DNA of 64,000 nucleotides, taken from a virus. The first letter of the stretch is position 1, and every line of letters starts with the position of its first letter. Positions 17,673 through 27,158 of the stretch are shown piece after piece. Location: positions 99,149-163,148 of the IMG/VR virus record IMGVR_UViG_3300044732_001952. The stretch is one strand, 5' to 3'. Both the position numbers and the translations under genes were made by a program. The notes under the pieces were generated by a model that saw nothing but the letters and a program-made list of their open reading frames with translations, did not search any database and was not told where the DNA came from.

Positions 17673-19658
17673 TTAAGCTTTTGTATAAGCTAAAAAATAT
17701 TGTCTTAATTGTTTTTTAGGGTCTTCTAAATAACCAGTTGCCATTATATTTTTATTATAAATAATTTTTGGTGAAACCCAATTTGCGTATTCTGGGTTTT
17801 GGCTTTTTAATGTCGGTATTTGTGAATCTGCTCTGTCTGAATAGTTTCCAGAAGATATACTACCTATTGAACCTCTAGTAGCTACTCCAATGTAAGATTT
17901 TTCGTCAGTACTTTTTTCTATTGTAACTGCCCAACTAACAAAATAATTAGTCCAATCTATATTAATTTCTATTTTTGAAACTTTTACTTTAACACCCTTA
18001 CTATTTATTTCTTTTATTACAGTGTTAACACCTTTTCCAGCATAAACTCCACCCTGTGTACCAACTTTAACTCTATTACTAAAATTAGCTGGTACTGCTG
18101 ATTCAGTAAACATATAACCACCAAAATTATCACTTTTTCTAGTATTAAAAGAGTGTAAGGCGTCTCCACCTAAATCTTTAGCCGTATAACATCCTTTTAT
18201 GATTACTGGGAAGGACCCATCATTTTTAACACTATTTAAAGAAGTTGTTACACAATCATCAATTCCACTGAATGTTGTTACTGTAGATTCGTCATAATTA
18301 TTATCAGTTGTTGTGGTTGTTGTGGTTCCTCCACCTCCAGTGTTATTTAAATTCGTGTCTCCTTGTACTGTTTCAACTAAAGATAAATCTAATATACTCA
18401 AAGCTTCGGTCACAATTGGTACCGTAATTATTGGTTGTCTTGTTGCTGTAAAAGTTGTTTTAGCGTTATGTGGTACGATTGTGTGTGATACATCTGTAAT
18501 TAGATAAGTACCTCTAAACATTGGGATATTTTCTAATTTAAAAAACATTGTGGGTTGTATTTGCATGTTACCCAAAGTCTCAACCTTACAAGTGTAACCT
18601 CTAGTTAAGTTAACATCATATAAATTATTACCCTTACCAATTTGTGTTGGGTCCGAACCACTACTTGGGTTTACCAAAGCGTCAATTACCAAAAGTGAAT
18701 CTTGTGTTTCCCTAAACTCAGCTTGGTCTAACTCCACTTTAATAAAGTGGTTTTGGGTTTCTTGTCCGTATCTAACTTTAAAAGCCACAATACCACTTGT
18801 TTTATCGTTATTAAAATCTTGGGGGTAAGTGGTTGGGTCAAATATGTCAAAAGAATCATCTTTATATTCAAAATTAGTTCCGTTAGTACCACAATAAGAC
18901 CTAGGTATATCTAAACTTCTAGAACTACCACCAATAAACATACACACAAATTTAGGGTTTGCTCTCATTTTAGTTAGTGGACCATCAAAAGCTCTAAACA
19001 TATCTTCTAATTCACTTGTATTTGCGTCTGAATATTTAATATACCCAGGTAATGGTAAGAAATTAAAATTATTTTTACTTAAAACTCCAGTTATAGATTC
19101 GTATAGTGATTGTGTAGGTCCTTGCCCATTTTTGGTACTAGCTAAATTAGAAAGGTAAGCAAAATCTATAACAGCCTTTTTACCTATGTCAGTACCACAT
19201 CTATTAACAAAATTAAAATGTTCGTATAACATTCTTTCGTCAGTTTTTTCTGCTGAATATGCATTATAAAAATAATTAGATGTTTGTTGTTGGTTATATT
19301 CTGAACTAGAAATCCATTTATCGTAAAGAGATTTAAATGAGCGATATAAAGAAAGTTTTAGGTCTGTGTCATTTAAAGCAGAATCAGCTATATTATCGTT
19401 ATTATCTGTATTTTGTGTGATGGAATCAATGATTTTTTGAGAGTTATCGGTCACCGCTTGAATAAATCCATCAATATAAGAACCTAGTTCATCCTCTGAA
19501 ATATAAAAATCTTCTCCAAAATCTTCAGGGTGAATTGCACTAAAAACTTTAGGTGATGAAGAAATTAAACGGTATTTAGAATCAGTTACAAATAATTCTT
19601 TGTACAGTTCATCATTTTTATCTTTTTTTAATCCTACTAATCTTGTGTTATCACTCAT
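17673..19658 (-). CDS. Hub-like protein paralogue 2 with an unrecognised C-terminal domain
   Basis: This 661-aa protein has residues 1-430 closely related to its two neighbours, including the same start MSDNTRLVGLKKDKN, the NGQGPTQSLYES segment and MFFKLENIPMFRGTYLI. After a Thr/Gly-rich linker, residues about 475-661 form a distinct module (TAKDLGGDALHSFNTRKSDN, VKVGTQGGVYAGKGVNTVI, then ATRGSIGSISSGNYSDRADS). I cannot place this module in a family. By analogy with the flanking paralogues, which carry wall hydrolases, it may be a third enzymatic or binding cargo acting in the periplasm or on the cell surface. Confidence 0.75.
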   Translation of the reverse strand: MSDNTRLVGLKKDKNDELYKELFVTDSKYRLISSSPKVFSAIHPEDFGEDFYISEDELGSYIDGFIQAVTDNSQKIIDSITQNTDNNDNIADSALNDTDLKLSLYRSFKSLYDKWISSSEYNQQQTSNYFYNAYSAEKTDERMLYEHFNFVNRCGTDIGKKAVIDFAYLSNLASTKNGQGPTQSLYESITGVLSKNNFNFLPLPGYIKYSDANTSELEDMFRAFDGPLTKMRANPKFVCMFIGGSSRSLDIPRSYCGTNGTNFEYKDDSFDIFDPTTYPQDFNNDKTSGIVAFKVRYGQETQNHFIKVELDQAEFRETQDSLLVIDALVNPSSGSDPTQIGKGNNLYDVNLTRGYTCKVETLGNMQIQPTMFFKLENIPMFRGTYLITDVSHTIVPHNAKTTFTATRQPIITVPIVTEALSILDLSLVETVQGDTNLNNTGGGGTTTTTTTDNNYDESTVTTFSGIDDCVTTSLNSVKNDGSFPVIIKGCYTAKDLGGDALHSFNTRKSDNFGGYMFTESAVPANFSNRVKVGTQGGVYAGKGVNTVIKEINSKGVKVKVSKIEINIDWTNYFVSWAVTIEKSTDEKSYIGVATRGSIGSISSGNYSDRADSQIPTLKSQNPEYANWVSPKIIYNKNIMATGYLEDPKKQLRQYFLAYTKA

Positions 19659-19712
19659 TATTTTTATCTTATTTTTTTAATCCTATTAATTTTTTTTATC
19701 ACCCATAATATT

Positions 19713-21641
19713 TTATGTACCATCTATTGACCAGTGCCAAGCCTCACCGTTGTAATTAATAAATCCGTATTTTGAGGCGTTATTAACCAACCAATTAAAA
19801 CAAACATATTCGTTTGGTTTTTTAGAAGCACCATTTGCGGCACACCAAGCTGAATCGTGTTTATAACAAATTGTCGACCCATTACAACCAAAATCTATTG
19901 CAAATCCACTTTGGTGTCTTGACCTCCCTGGTGTGGCAGTATCAGGGTCACAATTACCTTTTACATAAACACCTGTTTTATAACACCCATTAGCTTTAGC
20001 CGTATTTATTTGGTCTTCCATTGTTCTAAAGTTACTACCACAAGTTAATGGTACACCATCCGCTTGTGCGGCATTAACCATATTATTTAAATTTTCCGCC
20101 ATTTTGACGTTTATAAGTGCACCTTTTACCTTACATAACCTAATTTTAAATAATTTACCACCGGTATAAGCGTCACCAACACCACCATCTGTTATACCGT
20201 CTATTTTAGGGCATTGTTCATTTGAACTATCTCCATAAACAGTATCGTCTATGAATATTTGGTTGGCTGGTAATATTGTAGTTGTAGTTGTGGTTCCTCC
20301 ACCTCCCCCACCAGTGTTACCTAAAGCAGCATCTCCTTGTAGTGTTTCAGCTAGAGCTAGGTCAATCAAACTCAAAGCTTCTGTTACAATAGGTACGGTG
20401 ACTATTGGTTGTCTCACACCTTTAAATGTTGTTTCTACATTGTGTGGTTTTATGGAATGACTGACGTTTGTAATTAAATAAGTTCCTTTATACATTGGGA
20501 CGTTCTCTAATTTAAAGACCATCATTGGTTGTATTTGCATGTTACCAAATGTGTTAACAGTACAAGAATAGTTTCTTGTCAAATACATATCATAAATATT
20601 ATTACCCTTACCAATTTGTGTTGGGTCTGAGCCACTACTAGGATTTGTTAAGGCATCAATTACCAAAAGTGATTCTTGAGTTTCTTTAAATTCGGATTGG
20701 TCTAGTTCTAAAGATTTAAAATGATTTTGGGTTTGTTGTCCGTATCTAACTTTAAAAGCTGTTATACCACCATTTTTAATAAAATCTTCTGGGTATGTAG
20801 TGGGTTTATCTATATCAAAGGTATCGTCTACATAATCAAAATTAATACCATTATTACTACATGAAGTTTTTGGTATATCTAATGTCCTAGAATTACCCCC
20901 AATAAACATACACACAAATCCAGGTTTAGCGGGTATTCTATCTATAGGACTATCGAAAGCTCTAAAAATATTTTCAAGAACTTCATTGCCCCCTGTAGAA
21001 TACCCAATTACGTTTGGCATTGCAAAAAATTCAAAATTGTTTTTTGTTAATAAATTAGTTATAGATTCGTATAGGGATTGTGTTGGCCCTTGTCCGTTTT
21101 TGGTACTAGCTAAATTAGAAAGGTATGAAAAATCTATAACTGCTTTTTTACCCACATCACCATTACCTCTATTAACAAAACTAAAATGTTCATATAACAT
21201 CCTTGTTTCAGATGGACTACTACTACCATAGTTATTATAGAAATAACCTGAAGTATTACCCGAAGTACTATCTGAACCAATTACAGAACAAGAAATCCAT
21301 TTATCGTAAAGTGATTTAAATGAACGATATAAAGAAAGTTTTAGGTCTGTGTCATTTAAAGCGGAATCAGCTATATTATCGTTATTATCCGTATTTTGTG
21401 TAATTGACTCAATAATTTTTTTGGAATTGTCTGACACCGCTTGAATAAATCCGTCGACGTATGAACTTAATTCATCCTCAGATATATAAAATTCTTCATT
21501 AAAATCATCAGGATGTATGGCAGAAAAAACTTTAGGTGATGAAGAAATTAAACGGTATTTAGAATCAGTTACAAATAATTCTTCATACAGTTCTTTGTTT
21601 TTATCTTTTTTTAATCCTACTAATCTTGTGTTATCACTCAT
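19713..21641 (-). CDS. Hub-like protein paralogue 1 with C-terminal M15 (VanY-type) peptidase
   Basis: This 642-aa protein has an N-terminal hub-type domain (1 to about 440) and a Gly/Thr linker. A zinc D,D-carboxypeptidase/endopeptidase domain follows (about 520-642). The M15/LAS signature is clear: SRHQSGFAIDF gives His576 and Asp583, and EAWHW gives His636 with Glu633. Such enzymes cut peptide stems of peptidoglycan. The ATG overlaps the stop of the 1725-aa Hint-domain protein (TAATG), so the two are translationally coupled. Several extra Cys residues in the peptidase domain could form disulfides, in keeping with action outside the cytoplasm. Confidence 0.82.
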   Translation of the reverse strand: MSDNTRLVGLKKDKNKELYEELFVTDSKYRLISSSPKVFSAIHPDDFNEEFYISEDELSSYVDGFIQAVSDNSKKIIESITQNTDNNDNIADSALNDTDLKLSLYRSFKSLYDKWISCSVIGSDSTSGNTSGYFYNNYGSSSPSETRMLYEHFSFVNRGNGDVGKKAVIDFSYLSNLASTKNGQGPTQSLYESITNLLTKNNFEFFAMPNVIGYSTGGNEVLENIFRAFDSPIDRIPAKPGFVCMFIGGNSRTLDIPKTSCSNNGINFDYVDDTFDIDKPTTYPEDFIKNGGITAFKVRYGQQTQNHFKSLELDQSEFKETQESLLVIDALTNPSSGSDPTQIGKGNNIYDMYLTRNYSCTVNTFGNMQIQPMMVFKLENVPMYKGTYLITNVSHSIKPHNVETTFKGVRQPIVTVPIVTEALSLIDLALAETLQGDAALGNTGGGGGGTTTTTTILPANQIFIDDTVYGDSSNEQCPKIDGITDGGVGDAYTGGKLFKIRLCKVKGALINVKMAENLNNMVNAAQADGVPLTCGSNFRTMEDQINTAKANGCYKTGVYVKGNCDPDTATPGRSRHQSGFAIDFGCNGSTICYKHDSAWCAANGASKKPNEYVCFNWLVNNASKYGFINYNGEAWHWSIDGT

Positions 21642-24600
21642 TATGTAACGTTATGTACTAAAACATTATTTATGATGAAGTTATGGTTACCAGTAACGTT
21701 TTTAACGTTCCAAACCCTAACCATTTTATTTTGTTTTTCAATTATTTTAGAAATTTTAACTTTATTAAATTTATTGTTAGAATAATAAAAACATTCATCA
21801 CCACTACTAATTTGTTTTGTGGGTCCTATATGTTCAGAATCATTTACATCAGTTTGTCTATAAGAAGACCAACCTTTACCAACAACCCAAATAGGGTGGG
21901 TATCGGTACAAGTTATTTTAATTCCGTTATCAAAATTGTAAATTACAAGATTATCTTTATAATTTATTGTAACGTTTTCAATACTACTTTCTTCAAAAAT
22001 ATTTGTATTTACATTATAACTTAATACAATATCACCAACTACTAAATCTTCAATATTAATATTTTTACCACTACTTAACTTAATTTTAGAACCAGCCACA
22101 AAACATGAAACATCATAAGTAGGTGATGCTGGTTCGTAATCAGTATTACTATTACTTTTCTTTTGTTTTTTTGGTTTTGGTTTTGTGCCAGATAATTCAC
22201 CCTCATCAAGAAAAGTAAAACGTTGTGTATAGTAATTTTTCTTATCTTCTTTGGTGTATGTTAAATACTGTCTATCTTTTCTAACAGTCTGAGTTAAAAA
22301 TCCTTTATACCCATTTAAAACATATGAATTATCAAAACCACCACTTGTTGTTGACCAATTATCTAAACTACCATTATCATTCCAATTTAATGGGTCTAAG
22401 CCTAATAACCATCTAGCATTTTCACCTGTTGCCCAAGATTCAAAAGCATCAATAAATTGTATTTTTAAACTTTTTGGTATAAACATTAATTCTTTACATT
22501 CTTCTTTTAAAATAGGGTATTTATTATTTAATAAATTAGGTGTCTTATCACTGTAATTGATATTCTTATTTGTTTCAGTACTTAGATTAGTAATAACCAA
22601 TGTTTTAGGACTTGTAAAATCAATACCTCTACCACTATCACTTAAAATAAAAGGCATTTGGTCGGGTCTACATTGGTCAAACCATCCTTTGGTAATATTA
22701 CCTACAGCACTTCTAAATATACCATTACTAGGGACTTTATCATCATTTTTACCAAAAATAGAACTTGATTTAGTCCATCCGGCTCGATATAATGAATTTG
22801 TAAAGTTAAAATCAGAAGCAGATAAACCAGGAGGAAAATTAATACTGTTATTAGGTCCGATAATTACTGGTTTTTGAGTTCCAAAATTTTTACTTATGGA
22901 TGCTCCACCATTGGTCCATCTATCTACACCCCCTTGGGCACCTAACCATCTTCTTTGATAACTAGAATTTGTACCACCAAAAGATAAAGCATTTTGTTCT
23001 GGTTTTATTGCGTATACAGAACCACCTTTAAACCAAGGTCTAGACGTAGATGTATGGAAAAACCATACAGGGTCGTTTATGTCATCTATACCTATATTTG
23101 AATTGTCAGAAAGGTATGATTTATTTAATCTATTCCACCCTGAATTTATACTAGCGTCATAAGGAAAAGGGTCTTTTGTAGGTTTTATTTCGTCCCATAA
23201 TAATAAATTAGTTTCTTTCATTCTCCATAAAATGGCTCCAATTAATAATATATAAGCTTTAGGTGGATATGCCATAATAGCTGAAGTTGTGAAATTAGAA
23301 AATGATGATAAATCTGTATCACTATTGCCATCCCAAGGTGGAAAATGTCCTGTTCTAAATTCAGATTTTAAATTATCAAAACCAAATGACATTACCGCCA
23401 TATAAGCCAATGGTTTGTATATATTATTAGTATTATCTACACCCCACTGATTTAATCCCCACCAAGTAGACCAATTTCTTCTTTGGTTTGAATCAGCTTT
23501 ATTATGGTAAGATGGGTATGTACCAATATCTTCTCCAAGGTAAGTAGCAAATTCACCAGAAGTTTTACCAGCCACTATTGAAACTACTTCATCAAGAGCC
23601 ACGGTACCGTTATCACCACCAGACTCAGCGTATTGCCAAGAATTTTTCCATAAAGGATAATTAAGTAACCATAGTGGTGTGTTTATTATTGAATCCGCGG
23701 AACCAACAGAAGTATTAGTATTTGAGGCACCCATAAAATTAGACCAAAATATATATTTTGGAGAATAACTGTCATAAATTGTTCTCGATGAACTTAAATC
23801 TAATATTGGTCCCTCTTGTGGTAGGTCTTTTAGGTTTTCATATGTATGATAAAAATTAGGTGCAAAATAATCACCTAAAGTAAGCATATTTGTATTTTTA
23901 TCTCTACTTAAATTTATGTCAGCCTCTGTCTCTATCACTTTTTTTGTATCATAAGCGGTAGTTGGTTTGTCCCTAGGTGTTTTTGGCCTGAATTTTAATA
24001 ATCTATACGCTAAAGAACCAACTTCTAAAAGATTTTCGGCTATACCACTATCAGTTTCTTCAGTACTAGCATAATATTTTTTATAACCATTTTTAATTTC
24101 TTCTATTAATGAATCACTACTAAAATCTATTTCTCTTGCTGTTAAATCAGTGTCTTTTACTAAAACAGCTCCACTTCCGTCATTATTATGTGGGTTTGCT
24201 GATATTTTTATATCTTTAGCACTATCAACCCTATCATTTAAATAAATTGGGCCTGTTAGTGTTAATACATTTTTAGCTGTAACGTATTGGAAATAGCTAT
24301 TCCATATTTGTGATTGTTTATCTACAAGAGCTGGTGTACCACCAATAGCCGCGGTAGCCGAAACTTTCCACTCATCAAATTTTTGTGTTTTAAGTTTATT
24401 GGTTAAAACTCTTTTTATTTCTGTTATAATAAAATCTTTCTTTGCTGTTGTAATATCATTTTGTAACCATTCTAGGGTCGTATTTACCCCGCCATCTAAT
24501 TTAAGGGTTGTCATCAAATTTAAAGCATCAACATAACCCCAATCTTTCATTCTTTTTGTGGTAGCGGGAACTATTTTTCTTTTAAAAGAATCTGTATCTT

Positions 24601-26818
24601 TCCCTTGTGAACCGTAGGTAAATCCTTCACCACCATATCTACCTAATTGGTTATTTGCAGCAATATTTTGTAATACTTTTGGGTTTTCTGCTAATCTTTG
24701 TGGTTTAATAGAATACTTATTACCAGTGTTAGAATATCCATTACTAGCCCCATTACCATTAGTTAATGTTTCTACACCCCAACCATTTTTAAAACCTAAT
24801 TGTGATTTCCAAACACTTAAACTATTAATCATAGTGTAGTCACCAATAATAAAAGCATTTTCACCCATTACTTTATAGATTGAATCAGCCCAAGAAGCTT
24901 GGTCACTACTACCGTTTTGTATTTTTAACCATCTATTTGGTGATTCTACTACACCAAATGCGTGAGTTTCGTAGGGTGTGATTGGGGCAAAATTATCATA
25001 ACCAGGTAAATTTTCTAATTGTAATTCTAAAACAGCTAATTCACCTTTTAATTTTGTTAAAGCTTTAATAAACGATTCAACAAATATTACTTCAGGCCAA
25101 CTAACAAATTCGGGATTTTCCCCTGGGTATGTTTCTTTATCCCCAACTTCACTATCAGAACCTTGTTTCTTTTCATAATATGTTGGCCAAGGATATACTT
25201 TGTTTTTTTGTTTATCGTTCTCTTCATCAGATAATTCAGCACCATTATTTTGGGTACCTTTTAAATCTAAAATTTGTTGGAGCCCAGTTTTATCTAGGCC
25301 AATATTCACATTATTTTCTTGGTGATATTTTTCTGCGTCACGAGAAGTTCTTAATAGTAATTCTAGAAATACCTCAACGTTTGTTAGAATTATAGCAAAA
25401 ACATTACTAATTGTAGGTAAAAAACCTAACGTGGTCACAACTTCTTTGTTTAAGAAATTTTTAGTATTATCTTTTTCAATTATATATTTTTTATTAAGTT
25501 CTACACTAGCAACATCAATAGGTTTTAATAAACTTTCATATATATCAATATAATAATCTCTTAAACCATCAACTATATTTATTGGTGTACCGAAAAATCC
25601 AGAAGCATTAGTTTTAATTGTATCCCAAGAAAGTATTGGTGGTCCATCAATAGCATTATTTGTGTAATAACTATTTACGGAATTATATTTTGCACCTATA
25701 GTACCACCTAATTGAGAGTTTTCCCCTGTACCAAAATAAGTTTCAACTACTTTTTTAAGTTCAACTAATACTGGATTATCATCTGATGCACTAACGTTGG
25801 GTAATTTTAAATATAATGTGTTTTTTTGGTTTGTAGTATTGGGACTAATTCTATACCCACCATTGGGGGAATTAGCTATTTTTTCTAAAAATTTTTGTCT
25901 AAATTCTAAAACTGATTCTCGTAACCCCTTTAACTCATTTTTGGTTTTATTAATTTTACCTAAATTGGTTACTTGTGTAGAATTTTTTAATTCACTTGTT
26001 CTTGATTCTAGTTTTTTAGAGGATTTAATTAAATCATAAACGTTTATAGGTTTTGTAGCATCAGTGAATGACGTTTGGTCTATTAATGGTGTTTCTACAT
26101 TATTAACCAAAACTTTTTTATCCATTAATAATTTCCATTTTTCAGCCAAAATATCTTTACCATTATGTGGTTTTTCCATAAATCCAGCTGCCATAACATA
26201 TCCCATAGGGATATCCGCTAAGAATGCATAAGTATAACCCACAAATTCTGCTTTCGATTCAAAGTTACCTGTGTCCGAATTAAATTTTGTATTAAATTTA
26301 GTTAAAGCTAATGTGTATGTAACTGGTCTACCATAATATCCTTTTACTGTTAATTCAAAAACAGGGTAAGGTAAGTGAAAAAAGACTGCGTAAGGTGAAC
26401 AGGGTCCTTGTTCAAATAAAGCTGCTCCACGAACATCCACAAAATCAATTACAATTTGTGGCATGAAACTAGATTTAAATTCTATATTAATATTTGTGAT
26501 ACCAAATGAACCTAAATCTTCACCAAAGTTTAAGTTACCACCCCCAATGTTAGTCCAACTAGTATCAATACTATCTTTACCTGTTGGGTATGTGAAGTTA
26601 GTTTCTGATTTTACATTTCTTTGTTCTACAATATTAGTAACTTGGTCATTAGCGTCATCAAATGTTAAGATACTTCTACCTTTAGACCTAGCAACTAGTT
26701 TTACATACATCACCAAGTCTTCGTGATTAACTATTTCATCTGTTGGGTTTGGGTCAACGTATCTAATTCCGTTACCCATATCTTGAACTTTTGGTTGTGG
26801 TCCTTGATTAAGTGCCAT
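21641..26818 (-). CDS. Very large tail/baseplate protein with C-terminal Hint (intein-like) domain
   Basis: This 1725-aa protein has an N-terminal 250 residues with a conserved tail-protein feel (PYAVFFHLPYPVFELTVKGY, then FLADIPMGYVMAAGFMEKP) and a long Trp/Asn-rich middle region. A Lys/Ser-rich linker precedes a 154-residue Hint domain at 1572-1725. The domain begins CFVAGSKIKL, has NIEDLVVGDIVLSYN, the block-B motif TCTDTHPIW, and ends HNFIINNVLVHN followed only by Val-Thr. It therefore has the N-terminal Cys, TxxH and terminal His-Asn of self-cleaving Hint domains, but no Cys/Ser/Thr at +1 and no homing endonuclease. Self-cleavage is likely and true splicing unlikely. It lies between the LysM protein and the hub paralogues, implying a baseplate role. 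Confidence 0.8.
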   Translation of the reverse strand: MALNQGPQPKVQDMGNGIRYVDPNPTDEIVNHEDLVMYVKLVARSKGRSILTFDDANDQVTNIVEQRNVKSETNFTYPTGKDSIDTSWTNIGGGNLNFGEDLGSFGITNINIEFKSSFMPQIVIDFVDVRGAALFEQGPCSPYAVFFHLPYPVFELTVKGYYGRPVTYTLALTKFNTKFNSDTGNFESKAEFVGYTYAFLADIPMGYVMAAGFMEKPHNGKDILAEKWKLLMDKKVLVNNVETPLIDQTSFTDATKPINVYDLIKSSKKLESRTSELKNSTQVTNLGKINKTKNELKGLRESVLEFRQKFLEKIANSPNGGYRISPNTTNQKNTLYLKLPNVSASDDNPVLVELKKVVETYFGTGENSQLGGTIGAKYNSVNSYYTNNAIDGPPILSWDTIKTNASGFFGTPINIVDGLRDYYIDIYESLLKPIDVASVELNKKYIIEKDNTKNFLNKEVVTTLGFLPTISNVFAIILTNVEVFLELLLRTSRDAEKYHQENNVNIGLDKTGLQQILDLKGTQNNGAELSDEENDKQKNKVYPWPTYYEKKQGSDSEVGDKETYPGENPEFVSWPEVIFVESFIKALTKLKGELAVLELQLENLPGYDNFAPITPYETHAFGVVESPNRWLKIQNGSSDQASWADSIYKVMGENAFIIGDYTMINSLSVWKSQLGFKNGWGVETLTNGNGASNGYSNTGNKYSIKPQRLAENPKVLQNIAANNQLGRYGGEGFTYGSQGKDTDSFKRKIVPATTKRMKDWGYVDALNLMTTLKLDGGVNTTLEWLQNDITTAKKDFIITEIKRVLTNKLKTQKFDEWKVSATAAIGGTPALVDKQSQIWNSYFQYVTAKNVLTLTGPIYLNDRVDSAKDIKISANPHNNDGSGAVLVKDTDLTAREIDFSSDSLIEEIKNGYKKYYASTEETDSGIAENLLEVGSLAYRLLKFRPKTPRDKPTTAYDTKKVIETEADINLSRDKNTNMLTLGDYFAPNFYHTYENLKDLPQEGPILDLSSSRTIYDSYSPKYIFWSNFMGASNTNTSVGSADSIINTPLWLLNYPLWKNSWQYAESGGDNGTVALDEVVSIVAGKTSGEFATYLGEDIGTYPSYHNKADSNQRRNWSTWWGLNQWGVDNTNNIYKPLAYMAVMSFGFDNLKSEFRTGHFPPWDGNSDTDLSSFSNFTTSAIMAYPPKAYILLIGAILWRMKETNLLLWDEIKPTKDPFPYDASINSGWNRLNKSYLSDNSNIGIDDINDPVWFFHTSTSRPWFKGGSVYAIKPEQNALSFGGTNSSYQRRWLGAQGGVDRWTNGGASISKNFGTQKPVIIGPNNSINFPPGLSASDFNFTNSLYRAGWTKSSSIFGKNDDKVPSNGIFRSAVGNITKGWFDQCRPDQMPFILSDSGRGIDFTSPKTLVITNLSTETNKNINYSDKTPNLLNNKYPILKEECKELMFIPKSLKIQFIDAFESWATGENARWLLGLDPLNWNDNGSLDNWSTTSGGFDNSYVLNGYKGFLTQTVRKDRQYLTYTKEDKKNYYTQRFTFLDEGELSGTKPKPKKQKKSNSNTDYEPASPTYDVSCFVAGSKIKLSSGKNINIEDLVVGDIVLSYNVNTNIFEESSIENVTINYKDNLVIYNFDNGIKITCTDTHPIWVVGKGWSSYRQTDVNDSEHIGPTKQISSGDECFYYSNNKFNKVKISKIIEKQNKMVRVWNVKNVTGNHNFIINNVLVHNVT
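21644..22105 (-). other. Hint/bacterial-intein-like domain coding segment
   Basis: This marks the part of the 1725-aa gene encoding the Hint domain (residues 1572-1725). The first codon is the TGT for Cys1572 at 22105-22103 and the last residues are His-Asn-Val-Thr. The absence of an extein beyond two residues makes it a bacterial-intein-like or processing domain rather than a splicing intein. Confidence 0.8.
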
Positions 26819-26832
26819 AAAAAACTTATTAT

Positions 26833-27147
26833 TTATCCGTATAATCTTTTATATCTCTCTACTTGAGATTGGTATTCCTCTAATGATTTGTTTAAAGGAA
26901 ATGGTACTATTATAACTGTATTTTCAGGAATGTCAAACTCTAAACCACCGAATTCTGGATTAGCTTGTAATATCAACCAACCATGGAAGGGATTCCCATA
27001 ATAAGTTTGACTTATTTTATCAAATCTTGTTTTATTATCCGTAACAATTCTTTTGTCTGATGGTTTTACAGGTATTTTTATAAACGGTAAGGTTGTTACC
27101 ATACCGTCTTTCCTGAAATCTCTATATCTATCGTAGTATATTGCCAT
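26833..27147 (-). CDS. LysM-like baseplate protein, gp53/tail protein X type
   Basis: This 104-aa protein starts MAIYYDRYRDFRKDG. The C-terminal two thirds fit a LysM-like fold: TRFDKISQTYYGNPFHGWLI, then LQANPEFGG and PENTVIIVPFP, the pattern D.is...Yg......il..N.......l..G..i.iP. Small LysM proteins of this type (T4 gp53, P2 gpX) sit in the baseplate and stabilise the wedge/hub joint. It starts 11 bases after the 1457-aa protein stop and precedes the 1725-aa gene by 14 bases. Confidence 0.8.
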   Translation of the reverse strand: MAIYYDRYRDFRKDGMVTTLPFIKIPVKPSDKRIVTDNKTRFDKISQTYYGNPFHGWLILQANPEFGGLEFDIPENTVIIVPFPLNKSLEEYQSQVERYKRLYG

Positions 27148-27158
27148 ATTTTAAAATT

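Larger units (their letters stand above)
15096..21641 (-). repeat. Tandem triplication of the hub-domain coding sequence
   Basis: Three direct repeats cover the first roughly 1.3 kb of each hub paralogue. The terminal 86 bases are nearly identical (17548-17633, 19573-19658 and 21556-21641), as is the stretch encoding NGQGPTQSLYES. The 3' parts are unrelated. This is gene duplication with domain replacement, and the near-identical 5' ends could support recombination between copies. Confidence 0.85.

Noticed and set aside
21644-22105. Splicing intein with homing endonuclease
   Set aside because: There is no endonuclease segment, and only two residues follow His-Asn with Val rather than Cys, Ser or Thr, so classical splicing is not supported.
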